43,606 nt of DNA from CAZBYL01 sp964496275 (GTDB lineage: Bacteria > Synergistota > Synergistia > Synergistales > Synergistaceae), in NCBI GenBank assembly GCA_964496275.1, contig CAZBYL010000015.1, forward strand, positions 1 through 43,606, written 5' to 3'. A model generated the notes under the pieces. That model saw only the letters and a list, made by a program, of their open reading frames with translations, did not search any database and was not told where the DNA came from. The position numbers and the translations under genes were made by a program. This document shows, one piece after another, positions 16,235 to 25,225 of this stretch (position 1 is the first letter of the stretch; every line of letters begins with the position of its first letter).

Positions 16235-17385
16235 CCTCTTGCTGCCTTAGCCAGAGCACTATAACAATTTTTCGCCATCTCCAACCCAACCTTTTCTTTC
16301 ATAGTGAAGAGCAATTTGTTTATCATATTTCTTGCCGCTCCCTGAATTTCTCTGTCGTTCTCGCTCGCTATGGAGGAGAGACTTTCCGTAAGCTCTCTTT
16401 CGGCGTAGGAACAGATATCTTCTATCATGGGCATGCACTCTCTCACTCCGAGCCATGACATAAAACGGTCCATCTCCTTGGAAATTATTCCCTCTATTAC
16501 CGGAGTGAGTTCCGTATCTTCCGTATCCTGTCCGAGCGAATCCATGTCAAGTAGAGTGACTCCCGTGATATCTTTTACCGACGGCTCCGCATCTCTCGGA
16601 ACGGCCAGATCAAGTACGATTCGCGAAATTCCGTCTCTCGGAAAGTCTTTATTCGTAAGCACAAAGTGCGGGCTTGCCGTCGCGCCTATTACGATATCGG
16701 ACGAAAGCAGCGCGCTGTACCTATCTTCGTAATCTATAATCTGTACGTCCTCATGAGGAAGTCTGCCGTCTACGCGTACGCGCCGCCTTGTCATCGAAAC
16801 ATGCGCGCCCTCTTCCGCAAACAGGTTTGCGCAAAGAATCCCCATGTCGCCGCTTCCTATCACAAGAACTCGGGCTTTGGCGAGACTGCCGAAATATTCC
16901 TTTGCCTTGTCGCAAGCGAGACGCCCCACCGATGCCGCACGTGTGTTGGGACGCTGTTTTGCCTCTGTGCGTATCTCTTTGCCTGCCGTTATCGCGCTTT
17001 GAAACAACTGCCCCAGCACGGAGCCGCAGCACTTGAGTTCTCTCGACCTTTGCAGCGAGTCCTTCATCTGTCCCAATATCTGATCTTCAAGCGGAACTTG
17101 AGAGCAGAGTCCCGCAGCAAGACGGTATATGTGGCGCACAGCCTCCTCGCCCTTAAGCGAATAGAAATGACAGCCGCTTCCCTTTAGCCCCAGCAGCTCG
17201 GACGGGTCTTTCTTTGAAAAGATGCAGAGCTCTGTTCTGTTGCATGTCGAGACCAAAACGGCATCTTCACCCTGAGCCCTGAGCTTTTTTAAAAAATCCG
17301 CTGCTGCGGAAGATGAGAATGCGAACTTTTCTCTTATATTTATAGGCGCGTTCTTATAGTCCAGGCCGGCGACTTTAATTTCCAT
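16231..17385 (-). CDS. hemA: Glutamyl-tRNA reductase
   Basis: A 384-residue enzyme that reduces glutamyl-tRNA(Glu) to glutamate-1-semialdehyde, the entry step of C5 tetrapyrrole synthesis. The catalytic Cys48 lies in STCNRTELC. The NADPH domain starts around VLVIGSGDMG, and the C-terminal dimerisation helix contains RNMINKLLFTMKEKVG. The start at ATG 17385 has AGGAGGG six nt upstream. It overlaps the end of cbiG by 11 bp, so the first enzyme of the pathway is placed in mid-operon between cbiG and cbiH. Confidence 0.95.
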   Translation of the reverse strand: MEIKVAGLDYKNAPINIREKFAFSSSAAADFLKKLRAQGEDAVLVSTCNRTELCIFSKKDPSELLGLKGSGCHFYSLKGEEAVRHIYRLAAGLCSQVPLEDQILGQMKDSLQRSRELKCCGSVLGQLFQSAITAGKEIRTEAKQRPNTRAASVGRLACDKAKEYFGSLAKARVLVIGSGDMGILCANLFAEEGAHVSMTRRRVRVDGRLPHEDVQIIDYEDRYSALLSSDIVIGATASPHFVLTNKDFPRDGISRIVLDLAVPRDAEPSVKDITGVTLLDMDSLGQDTEDTELTPVIEGIISKEMDRFMSWLGVRECMPMIEDICSYAERELTESLSSIASENDREIQGAARNMINKLLFTMKEKVGLEMAKNCYSALAKAARG

Positions 17386-18325
17386 CGGAAGCCCTCCTGT
17401 CCCTTGCCGCGGCAAACGTTATTCCCTTGTAGAGAGTTTTACTCACAATGATGTCCCCTTTTGTCTCAAGCGCGGCGGCACGTTCGCAGACATTGTCCAC
17501 TCCCGTGACTTCCAGCACCTTGCCTGATGAGGTGAAATGCCCATCCGCCTTTGAGAGCTCCTCTGCGGTGTAGGTCTTAAACGGAACGGAAAGCTCTTCC
17601 GCAAGCTCCTTTATCGCCGCTTCCTCTTTTTTTATATCAATCGACGCTATAGCTCGGACGGAGAGGAATGACAGTCCGTTCTTCTTCATAAAATCGTAAA
17701 AAGCTTCCTTCATATAATGCGGCGGAGTATCTCTTTTGCACCCCGCTCCGATTACCAAATCCTTCGGGCGCAGCCAGAGCGTGACGGGCCATGGCGCGGG
17801 CTGGAGTTCGTCTGTCACAGCGACTCCCACGCTATGTCCCGCAAGTACCGCCGAAGAGACTTCCTTGGCGGCCTTTATGTTTTCTATCGCGCAGTTGCTG
17901 TTCTTAGCCCATTCGTCCACCGCGACGAGTCCGTGTACGTCTGTTGCCGTTGTTATGACGGCGCTGCCTCCCGTGATGGCGGCTATCTTTCTTGCAAGCT
18001 CGTTTGCCCCTCCGATATGACCCGACAGCAGAGAAATAACATTCTTCCCCATATCGTCCAGAACGATCACCGCAGGGTCGCTCTCTTTGTCCTTCACAAA
18101 CGGGGCTATTGCCCTTACCGCTATGCCGCAGGCCGAAACGAATATGATTGCGTCCGATTCTTTGAAACGGAGCTCTGTCCACTCGCCGAGGGATTCGGAG
18201 ATCGGCAGCACTTCGCCGCCGGCAAACTTAGCCGGGGCGTATGCCGTTCCTCCGAATGTCTTTGCTATGGCGAGAGCGAGAGCTGCTCCTCTCGCCGAAA
18301 ATGCGGCTGCGGCTATATTTTTCAT
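17375..18325 (-). CDS. cbiG: Cobalt-precorrin-5A hydrolase
   Basis: A 316-residue CbiG, which opens the delta-lactone of cobalt-precorrin-5A and releases acetaldehyde. The N-terminal domain shows FVSACGIAVRAIAPFVKDKESDPAV and LSGHIGGANELARKIA (split here from a longer block); the central domain and the C-terminal CbiG_C domain (VIGAGCKRDTP, SIDIKKEE, then TGVDNVCERAA) follow. All three domains are present and length is normal. The CbiG route confirms the anaerobic pathway, since the aerobic route uses CobG/CobF instead. It overlaps cbiF by 4 bp. Confidence 0.95.
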   Translation of the reverse strand: MKNIAAAAFSARGAALALAIAKTFGGTAYAPAKFAGGEVLPISESLGEWTELRFKESDAIIFVSACGIAVRAIAPFVKDKESDPAVIVLDDMGKNVISLLSGHIGGANELARKIAAITGGSAVITTATDVHGLVAVDEWAKNSNCAIENIKAAKEVSSAVLAGHSVGVAVTDELQPAPWPVTLWLRPKDLVIGAGCKRDTPPHYMKEAFYDFMKKNGLSFLSVRAIASIDIKKEEAAIKELAEELSVPFKTYTAEELSKADGHFTSSGKVLEVTGVDNVCERAAALETKGDIIVSKTLYKGITFAAARDRRASDGN

Positions 18326-19077
18326 TCTTTAGCCGCCCTGAACCCGTGGGAAAAAGATTTATCGTAGAGCTTTGACAGCTCATAATCATCACCCAAAAAG
18401 TCGCCTACCAAAATGAGAGCCGTATTCTTGATTCCTTCGGCTTCCGCCATATCTGGAAGAGTATCGATAGTGGCTCTGATTATCTTCTGTTCCGGCCACG
18501 AGGCTTTATATACCATTGTCGCCTTTGTATCTTTGGAGTATCCGCCCTCAACGAGAGCTGCGCAGGATTCTCTCAGAAGCCCCGAAGATAGGAACAAGAC
18601 TATGGATGCTCCGTGAGATGCGAGAGAGCGCAGTTTTTCTCCGGCAGGAACGGGAGTGCGCCCCTCCATGCGTGTGATGATGAGAGTCTGGCTGACTCCC
18701 GGCAGAGTGTATTCAACCTGAGCTGCCGCCGCCGCCGCGCAGAATGAGCTGACTCCGGGCGTGATGTCGTAATCTATGCCGAGAGTTTTCAGCCTGTCCA
18801 TCTGCTCTCTTATCGCACCGAAAAGAGAGGGGTCTCCCGTGTGCAGACGAACGGCATCGAGTCCGCGCTTATTGGCGTCCGTGAGCTTATCTATAACCTC
18901 TTCCAAAGTCATGGAAGCGCTGTCGAATATTTCGCACCCTTTAGGTGTCATCTCAAGTAATTCCGGATTAACGAGGGAACCGGCGTAGATAACCATACCG
19001 GCGCGGCGCAGGTGTTCCGCGCCTCTTAGAGTGATAAGGTCCGTTGCTCCCGGTCCCGCTCCGACAAAATGTATCAT
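18322..19077 (-). CDS. cbiF: Cobalt-precorrin-4 C11-methyltransferase
   Basis: A 251-residue SAM methylase. IHFVGAGPGATDLITLRGA, YAGSLVNPELL, RLHTGDPSLFGAIREQMD and TPGVSSFCAAAAA are typical of CbiF/CobM. It methylates C11 after ring contraction. It directly abuts cbiET with no intergenic base and overlaps cbiG by 4 bp. Confidence 0.95.
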   Translation of the reverse strand: MIHFVGAGPGATDLITLRGAEHLRRAGMVIYAGSLVNPELLEMTPKGCEIFDSASMTLEEVIDKLTDANKRGLDAVRLHTGDPSLFGAIREQMDRLKTLGIDYDITPGVSSFCAAAAAAQVEYTLPGVSQTLIITRMEGRTPVPAGEKLRSLASHGASIVLFLSSGLLRESCAALVEGGYSKDTKATMVYKASWPEQKIIRATIDTLPDMAEAEGIKNTALILVGDFLGDDYELSKLYDKSFSHGFRAAKE

Positions 19078-20307
19078 CTAAAGCACCTCTTTCTTTTCGC
19101 TGTCGGTGAGCGCAGACATTATCGTTATCGGATTCTGCGCCGCCATTATTATTGATGTTCCCAGTTTTTTCGCACGGCTTACGCTTATCTGAACCGCGTC
19201 AAAATTTGCGTAGCCCGCTCCGTTCAAAATCATAAAAGCCTTAGTGTAAGTTTTCAGCGTGACGCAGGAGACAACGACCTTGATTCCGCTTCCCAACGTC
19301 CGAACTGCTTGTAATAACTCTTCGAGCTCATCTCCGCTTCCTCCGATAAAAACATGAGTGGGGCGGGGAAGGGCGGCTATAACCTCAAGAGCCCTTCCGT
19401 TATGCACAGATGTGTTGAAGAGACGAAACTTCTTTACGTTGGCGCGCACCAGCTCCGCTGCGGGACTTTCGCACTCTACGGCACACACCTCTCCGCGGGA
19501 CGCTTCAAGAGCCGCCGCAACTGTGACGGAACCTGTTCCCGCTCCTATGTCCCATACCACCGAATCACGTTCGATTTCCAGCTTGTCTATAATTACCGAA
19601 CGAACCTCTTCTCTGGTCATAGGAACCTCGCTTCTTATAAACTCGCTGTCGCGTGGGCGCGTCGTTCTTGTCGGAGACGGAGTTTCGTTTACTATCATGG
19701 CAAGGGAAAGGGGGTCGTAAGCGCCGCGTGCCAGTTCCGAAGGGCGCCCTCTCGTGATGCGCTGATCGTCGTAGCTCAGGTTCTCTCCGATGATGAGCTC
19801 CGTATCGTCAAGCCCGTTCTCCGCGAGAAGAGCCGCGAGCCAAGACGGATTCTTCTCTCCGCCGCAGAAAAAAAGCGTGCTTCTGTTCTTATCCGCGGTA
19901 TTCAGCACTTCCGAGTCTTTTATCTCCCGCCCATGCCCCGAAAGTATCACGCTCTCGTTCCAAGTCTCGCACACTTCCGAGGCGAGGGTTTGAAGAGAGC
20001 TTATGCCCGGAATTACTTCCACCCGCGATTTCGGAAAGTTTTTCTTAATATAGGGAAGCAGGCTGTATATGCCGGGGTCGCCCGACACGAGGACGGATAC
20101 ATCTCCGTTTTCCAGCTCAGCCTCTATCTTTTTCATTGTCTCTTTTAGGTTTTTAAGCTCGATTATCTTTTTGCACCCCTCGGCAAGAGGAAAGTGGCGT
20201 TCGGACACTACCGCGCATACGGAATTTTTTATCGCCGCTTCCGCTTTAAGCGTAAGAAAAGAGGGTTCGCCCGGGCCGACCCCGACCACGATTATTTTAT
20301 TTTTCAT
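19078..20307 (-). CDS. cbiET: Fused cobalt-precorrin-7 C5-methyltransferase / C15-methyltransferase (CbiE-CbiT)
   Basis: A 409-residue fusion. CbiE (about 1-205) opens with VVGVGPGEPSFLTLKA and contains the VLVSGDPGIYSLL loop. CbiT (about 215-400) is a class I methyltransferase with the SAM motif WDIGAGTGSVTVAAAL and the VFIGGSGDELEELL segment. CbiE methylates C5; CbiT methylates C15 and decarboxylates the C12 acetate. The fused form equals CobL of the aerobic route. It overlaps cbiD by 4 bp. Confidence 0.95.
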   Translation of the reverse strand: MKNKIIVVGVGPGEPSFLTLKAEAAIKNSVCAVVSERHFPLAEGCKKIIELKNLKETMKKIEAELENGDVSVLVSGDPGIYSLLPYIKKNFPKSRVEVIPGISSLQTLASEVCETWNESVILSGHGREIKDSEVLNTADKNRSTLFFCGGEKNPSWLAALLAENGLDDTELIIGENLSYDDQRITRGRPSELARGAYDPLSLAMIVNETPSPTRTTRPRDSEFIRSEVPMTREEVRSVIIDKLEIERDSVVWDIGAGTGSVTVAAALEASRGEVCAVECESPAAELVRANVKKFRLFNTSVHNGRALEVIAALPRPTHVFIGGSGDELEELLQAVRTLGSGIKVVVSCVTLKTYTKAFMILNGAGYANFDAVQISVSRAKKLGTSIIMAAQNPITIMSALTDSEKKEVL

Positions 20308-21395
20308 CTTAGTTCCTCCGCAAATTCAGCCGAGTTTGACGTTGCTCCGAGTATCTCTCCGTCGTTGTTTATATATGCCGCGGCAGTCTTGATTTCGCCG
20401 AAAGACCTGTCCGAGCACCGTTTTGCCGTTATGTCGGCAAGAATGTTCCATAGAAAATCCATATTTTTCTCTCTCACTATCTTCATGGCTATTTCCGTCG
20501 TGGAACTCTCATAAAGACTTTTCACAGTCGCGGCATCCGCTCCCGCTATCGCGGCCTGAGTGCAGAGAGCCTCTTTTCTTCCGTCGCCCGTCCTGTTGTG
20601 AGTGTTGAAGGTTCCCGCCGCTATCTTCAGCAGCTTTCCCGGGTGTCCCGCAATAAGAATCTTCTCAAACCCGAGCCTCACCGCCTCGTCAAGCAGATAA
20701 CCTATATAATTGCCGGACTGCATAACGCATCTTCCTTCTATCTTATATGCCGCGCGAAGAGATTGCTCTCCCGTGCTGCCGAATGAGACGGCTATAATTT
20801 TTCTGCCCGTTGCGGCATGAGTATTCAGCTCAAGTGTCAGAGAATCGAAGATGGACTGCTCGTTCATCGGCTTCACGATGCCGCTCGTACCCAGTATGGA
20901 TATGCCCCCGGTGATGCCGAGGCGCGGGTTGAATGTGCGTTTCGCAGTCTCCTCCCCGCCCGGCGCCGAAATAATAACTCGTGCCGCTTGTTCCCCTATC
21001 ACGCTTCGCACAGCTTCTTTAATCATTTTTCGCGGAACGGGGTTTATTGCCGCTTCTCCGGGAGCGACCTTCAGCCCCGGTAATGTCGCGGTGCCGACTC
21101 CCTCTCCCGCTTCAAAAGTGATATCGCCCGCGCCGCTTCCCAAAACGACCTTTGCCTGTATCGTCATCCCGTTTGTTGCGTCAGGGTCGTCTCCCGAATC
21201 CTTGACTATCCCGCAGACTCCCGGCTCTATCCGCACCACCTCAAGAGAGAGAGCTCTTCCCGAAGGGGTCTCTATACCGACAAACTCGGGAGCCGCGCCG
21301 CATACCAACCACTGTGCCGCAGCTTTTGCCGCAGCAGCCGCGCATGTTCCCGTCGTATATCCCTCTCTCAGTCCGTTTCTGTTAAGCGATTCCAT
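20304..21395 (-). CDS. cbiD: Cobalt-precorrin-5B C1-methyltransferase
   Basis: A 363-residue CbiD, specific to the anaerobic pathway, methylating C1. The N-terminal GLREGYTTGTCAAAAAKAA and the central RLGITGGISILGTSGIV-type segment are diagnostic. IAGHPGKLLKIAAGTFNTH near residue 245 is another conserved block. The start at ATG 21395 overlaps the end of cbiC by 14 bases. Confidence 0.95.
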   Translation of the reverse strand: MESLNRNGLREGYTTGTCAAAAAKAAAQWLVCGAAPEFVGIETPSGRALSLEVVRIEPGVCGIVKDSGDDPDATNGMTIQAKVVLGSGAGDITFEAGEGVGTATLPGLKVAPGEAAINPVPRKMIKEAVRSVIGEQAARVIISAPGGEETAKRTFNPRLGITGGISILGTSGIVKPMNEQSIFDSLTLELNTHAATGRKIIAVSFGSTGEQSLRAAYKIEGRCVMQSGNYIGYLLDEAVRLGFEKILIAGHPGKLLKIAAGTFNTHNRTGDGRKEALCTQAAIAGADAATVKSLYESSTTEIAMKIVREKNMDFLWNILADITAKRCSDRSFGEIKTAAAYINNDGEILGATSNSAEFAEELR

Positions 21396-21990
21396 AAAGA
21401 AGCGCGTTCACTATCGCGGATGCGACCGTTGAGCCGCCTTTGCGCCCCATTGCCGCAATGAAGGGTATCCCGCTCTCGGCTAAGATTTCCTTTGACTCGA
21501 CCACATTCACAAAGCCGACGGGAACTCCGATTACGAGCGAGGGTTTTGCGCGCCCCTCTTTTGCAAGTTCGCACAGCCTTATGAGAGCGGTGGGTGCGTT
21601 GCCTATCGCGAATATTGCGTTAGGAGTCGCCTTCGCCGCCGCTTCCATGCTGATGACCGCTCTTGTCACTCCGCGTACCGCAGCTTCCTCTCTTATCTCA
21701 GGGTCGGACATGCGGCACACTACGCTTATGCCGAATTTTGCTGCCGCAATTTTATTTATACCGGCCGCCGCCATCTGAGTGTCGGTCACTACCGTAATCC
21801 CCGACGCCAATGCCGCCCTTGCTTTGCGCACGGCATGTTCGGAGAATTTCATCGTGTTTTTGAAATCAAAATCCGCCGTGGTATGAATGACCCTTTTGAC
21901 GATCGGAAGGTTTTCCTCTTCTCCCGTCCAAGGCCCCATCTCTTTTGCTATTATGGACATACTTGCATGTTCTATCTCTTCGGGTCTCAT
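21382..21990 (-). CDS. cbiC: Cobalt-precorrin-8 methylmutase
   Basis: A 202-residue CbiC/CobH, which moves a methyl group from C11 to C12 to give cobyrinate. The catalytic His is probably H36 in RVIHTTADFDF. VVTDTQMAAAGI, AIGNAPTALIRLCE, GVPVGFVNVVESKE and MGRKGGSTVASAIVNALLYG are family signatures. A 40-base gap separates it from the upstream GATE-type membrane gene. Confidence 0.95.
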   Translation of the reverse strand: MRPEEIEHASMSIIAKEMGPWTGEEENLPIVKRVIHTTADFDFKNTMKFSEHAVRKARAALASGITVVTDTQMAAAGINKIAAAKFGISVVCRMSDPEIREEAAVRGVTRAVISMEAAAKATPNAIFAIGNAPTALIRLCELAKEGRAKPSLVIGVPVGFVNVVESKEILAESGIPFIAAMGRKGGSTVASAIVNALLYGIA

Positions 21991-22030
21991 GTGACACCAC
22001 TCTTTCTCTCTATTTCACCGCCGCCGCAGA

Positions 22031-22927
22031 TCAGAAAAACAGCGGTATTGCGGCCAAAGCTATTGTCAAAAGCGATAGGGGCAGGGTCGTCCCTATATTC
22101 CAAAAAAGCATGGATTTTGCCAAACGTCCGGGGAAAAGTCCGAAATAGTACCCCGCGTTTGAACGTACCGTGCGTGAAATTATCCCCAAACTGTTTCCCA
22201 AAAGCAGCGCAAAAACTGCCTGAGCTATGTTCAAATCACCCGCCGCAAGGCTTCCTCCGGCAAGAGCCAGAGCCGCCGAAACGTGGGCTATTGACGCGGC
22301 CGCCACTGCGAGTCCCGCAAGCGGCAGATAGTGCGAACCCATCATCCAATCTTTCATAGCTCCCTCCGCCCAAGGAACAGCCATGTATGCGACGGCGAAG
22401 AAGAACCAGGCCAGCGGCAGTGTCTTAAATATTTTGATGCCGAATTTTACGGAACGGGCCGAAGGCTGCGGAACTCCCGTCGGAGCGGCTTTGTCCCCGC
22501 TCTCTTTGCCTTTGAAAATAAAGAGCAGCAGCACGAATCGAACCGCAGTCCTTATAAGAATCACAATAGCGAAGATTGTTCCCGCCGCCCCTGCCATACT
22601 TGCCGCCATTACCAGAGTGGAGGGCCATCTGTGAAGATATGCGGGAAAAGAGAGCATAAGGGTTCCCCACTTGGCAGTTCTCTCCGTGATGCGCCCTTCG
22701 TCAAGAGCGGCTGCAAGCAGAGCCGCCCCCGCTTTTGCGGAGCCTAGGCTCACGGTAAGAGCCATGCCCAGAGTGGGGCCTATGCCGAAGCGTCTAAGCA
22801 GGGGCATAAGATACTTCATGAGCTTATCAGCAGCACCAGTCCTGAGAATCACCATGCCGAAGGCGACTCCCAGAATGATGCTCAGAGTTAAATCCAGCTC
22901 TCCCTTAAGCAGACCGGCCCAATCCAT
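22031..22927 (-). CDS. GATE/nucleoside-recognition-type membrane protein in the B12 operon
   Basis: A 298-residue protein with about eight hydrophobic segments. It has the two-half layout of nucleoside-recognition (GATE) domain proteins: a first half with GSAKAGAALLAAALDEGRI and LSFPAYLHRWPSTLVMA, and a second half with AVFALLLGNSLGIISR and RSNAGYYFGLFPGRLA. Some GATE relatives are transporters; others act in sporulation. The start at ATG 22927 has GGAGAT nine nt upstream, and the gene follows cbiL by 5 bases. Its place inside the operon suggests movement of cobalt, a corrinoid or a pathway intermediate. That is inference from context only. Confidence 0.75.
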   Translation of the reverse strand: MDWAGLLKGELDLTLSIILGVAFGMVILRTGAADKLMKYLMPLLRRFGIGPTLGMALTVSLGSAKAGAALLAAALDEGRITERTAKWGTLMLSFPAYLHRWPSTLVMAASMAGAAGTIFAIVILIRTAVRFVLLLFIFKGKESGDKAAPTGVPQPSARSVKFGIKIFKTLPLAWFFFAVAYMAVPWAEGAMKDWMMGSHYLPLAGLAVAAASIAHVSAALALAGGSLAAGDLNIAQAVFALLLGNSLGIISRTVRSNAGYYFGLFPGRLAKSMLFWNIGTTLPLSLLTIALAAIPLFF

Positions 22928-22932
22928 ACAGC

Positions 22933-23631
22933 CTATCTCCAAAGCAGCATTATCGAGAGGTATTCTTCCGCAGGAGCAAGAGCAGCTTCTCCCTCAAAGA
23001 TTTTTTCATCGGGAAGTCCGGCTCTGTCTATGCGGATGATTCTCTTCCACTTTCCGGCGGACATAACGACATCCTTCAGCTTCTCTTTTAACGCGCAGGG
23101 CTTGTATATAGCTGCGGAGTCCGCTGCAGCGAGCGCCTTTGCTATGTGGTCCGCCGAGTCCGTTCCGGGAATTATCGAAAGAATGTCCTCGCCCATTGCC
23201 AGGAATACGGATGCGCGTGAGGCTGCGAGAGAGTGCGCGGAGATGCCGGGAACCAGAGCCAGTTCCAGGTTCGGCACAAACTCTTTCCACACGTCATACA
23301 GATAGGAACCCGTCGCATAGAGTGCGGAGTCTCCTATCACGGGCAGCACTACAGATTCCGCTTTTTCCCATAAGGGCTTAAGCTCTTCAAGCTGCTGTCT
23401 CAATACGGCGTCGCGCTCCTTGCTGTCGTCCACCATCGGGAAAAGCATCGGCGTTGTCTTGAGCTCCTTGAGATGCGCTCTCACCACATTTTCTGCAACG
23501 CTCGCCCTTCCCGTCTTTGAATGAGGCGTGAGGACGATGTCCGCGCCTTCGATTATTTTCAGAGCCTTCACCGTGATGAGGTCAGGATCTCCGGGCCCCA
23601 CTCCCACTACTGTAAATTTCAAATAGCTCAC
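22933..23631 (-). CDS. cbiL: Cobalt-precorrin-2 C20-methyltransferase
   Basis: A 232-residue SAM methylase of the CbiL/CobI type. VVGVGPGDPDLITVKALKII at the start, LFPMVDDSKERDAVL (the region recognising precorrin-2), VIGDSALYATGSYLY and VPGISAHSLAASRA are characteristic. It performs the first methylation after cobalt insertion. Its ATG overlaps the btuF stop by 4 bp. Confidence 0.94.
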   Translation of the reverse strand: MSYLKFTVVGVGPGDPDLITVKALKIIEGADIVLTPHSKTGRASVAENVVRAHLKELKTTPMLFPMVDDSKERDAVLRQQLEELKPLWEKAESVVLPVIGDSALYATGSYLYDVWKEFVPNLELALVPGISAHSLAASRASVFLAMGEDILSIIPGTDSADHIAKALAAADSAAIYKPCALKEKLKDVVMSAGKWKRIIRIDRAGLPDEKIFEGEAALAPAEEYLSIMLLWR

Positions 23632-24485
23632 TCCCCGTAAAAAATTTTAATGAGTTCCCGTCCGCCCTTTTCGAGACTTGAAAGAGATGGGCGGCTGAGA
23701 TAATACTCAGGAATAACCGCTGTCTTTACATTCTTTATCGCCGGATACCACGGACGTTTGGAAACTTCCGAGATTGTCGCGGTATTCATCGGACCGTTCT
23801 GCACTAGATATATGTCCAGCTTGCCCGCGTTCTTCAAAGTTCTTTCAAGCCCCCACGGAGCTATGGCGCTTCCCTTTCTGAGCGGCTTTGCGCCTGACGC
23901 TGCGTTAATGCCGCCGCAAAGCTCTATCAGACGTGCCGCCCATGAATCGGGTGCGCAGGTGTGAAGCTCTTTCGACGTGGCTTCCACAAGCACAGAAGGT
24001 CTTTTTTTACTTTTATGCTTTGCTGCGGACATTGCCAAAAGCTTCCTCTGCTTTGACAATTTTGCCGAAGCTTCATCGGGATTCACTCCGATAAATGCTG
24101 AAAGTGTCCTCAAATACGAATCGAACTCGTCCCATGAGGGTGTATTCAGCACGATTACTTTGATGCCTGCTCGCTCGAGCACGTTTGAAAGGTTTGGATT
24201 CTGCTTTGCCACAAGGTCTCTTACAAGCACAAGGTCGGGCTTCAATGCCATTACAGCCTCGGCTCCCGTTTTAAGCGGAAGTCTCGGGAGCTTGGGCAGA
24301 GTGGAGTCTTCCTCATTTTCCGATATCGCGACAAGGCGCGAAGCTCCGCCCAAAGCGATGATATTGTCCGTATGTCCGGGGTATAGCGACACTATCCTCG
24401 AGAACGAAGCCGCTTCCGCATGTACGGAACATAACGAGAGCAGCATCACCGCAGCTATCAAAATGAAATTCTTTGCGGATGCCAT
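23628..24485 (-). CDS. btuF: Corrinoid ABC transporter substrate-binding protein
   Basis: A 285-residue periplasmic binding protein of the BtuF/FecB group. A signal peptide of about 25 residues ends near SVHAEA. The mature part has SFSRIVSLYPGHTDNIIALG, MALKPDLVLVRD, a long connecting helix and an APWGLERTLKNAG segment, all as in two-lobed class III binders. With btuD and btuC beside it under the B12 riboswitch, the ligand is probably cobalamin or cobinamide. GGAGGTGA precedes the ATG. It overlaps btuD by 28 bases. Confidence 0.9.
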   Translation of the reverse strand: MASAKNFILIAAVMLLSLCSVHAEAASFSRIVSLYPGHTDNIIALGGASRLVAISENEEDSTLPKLPRLPLKTGAEAVMALKPDLVLVRDLVAKQNPNLSNVLERAGIKVIVLNTPSWDEFDSYLRTLSAFIGVNPDEASAKLSKQRKLLAMSAAKHKSKKRPSVLVEATSKELHTCAPDSWAARLIELCGGINAASGAKPLRKGSAIAPWGLERTLKNAGKLDIYLVQNGPMNTATISEVSKRPWYPAIKNVKTAVIPEYYLSRPSLSSLEKGGRELIKIFYGE

Positions 24486-25225
24486 GCAATGTCACCTCCC
24501 ATCGATCTGTAAGGAATAAAAGATGTTTTGTAGAGTTTTTCGAGCACAGTTTCGTTCACGGATGAGGCGGCTCCCGCAGAGGCGATAGCTCCGTCTCTCA
24601 GAGAAATATATTTATCCGAATAGGGGATAGACATATTTATATCGTGAGCGGCTACGACTACGGTCTTGCCCATGTCGGCAAGCTCTCTTAGTATGGAAAA
24701 AATGCGCACAGACTGATTTGGGTCGAGCGCCGATGTCGGTTCGTCCAGCAAAAATATATCAGGGTCTTGAGCAAGAACCATGGAAAAAAGAACTCTCTGC
24801 TTCTCGCCGCCGGAAAGCTCCGACGCGCATCTGCACAGCAAATCCGAAATTCCCGTCCGTTCTGCTGCCCTTATAATTATTTCCTCGTCCTTTGCTGAAG
24901 TTCCGGAAAATAGATTTCTGTAAGGCAGACGCCCCAGCTCTATAATCTCATAAACAGAAAATGCGGATGAAATGTCAGTCTGCTGCGGTACGATCCCCAC
25001 AATCCTGCCAAACTCGCGCCGCTTTATCGCGCGCACTTCACGTCCGCCGACCCTTAGATTTCCCTTGTAGCGGCTGAAGCCGGCAATCGCACGTATAAGA
25101 GTGCTCTTGCCGCTCCCGTTCGGCCCTATGAGCGAGGTGAGTTTCCCCTCCTCGATATTACAGTCTATGCTGTTTATGACAGGTTTTTTGCCATATCCGC
25201 AAGTAAAGTTTGAAAAGGTAATCAT
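24458..25225 (-). CDS. btuD: Corrinoid ABC transporter ATP-binding protein
   Basis: A 255-residue ATPase. Walker A is GPNGSGKST (34-42), the signature is LSGGEKQR, Walker B is IFLLDEPTSALD, and the switch His is in VAAHDINM. Q-loop residues lie in VGIVPQQTD. This subfamily (FepC/BtuD) serves siderophore, heme and B12 importers; the neighbouring B12 genes and riboswitch favour corrinoid. It overlaps btuC by 4 bp. Confidence 0.92.
   Translation of the reverse strand: MITFSNFTCGYGKKPVINSIDCNIEEGKLTSLIGPNGSGKSTLIRAIAGFSRYKGNLRVGGREVRAIKRREFGRIVGIVPQQTDISSAFSVYEIIELGRLPYRNLFSGTSAKDEEIIIRAAERTGISDLLCRCASELSGGEKQRVLFSMVLAQDPDIFLLDEPTSALDPNQSVRIFSILRELADMGKTVVVAAHDINMSIPYSDKYISLRDGAIASAGAASSVNETVLEKLYKTSFIPYRSMGGDIAWHPQRISF

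Noticed and set aside
19354..20148. Long plus-strand open frame (264 codons) opposite cbiET
   Set aside because: It lies wholly antisense to the fused CbiE-CbiT gene, and its translation has no recognisable domain. High-GC codon bias of the real gene explains the open frame.
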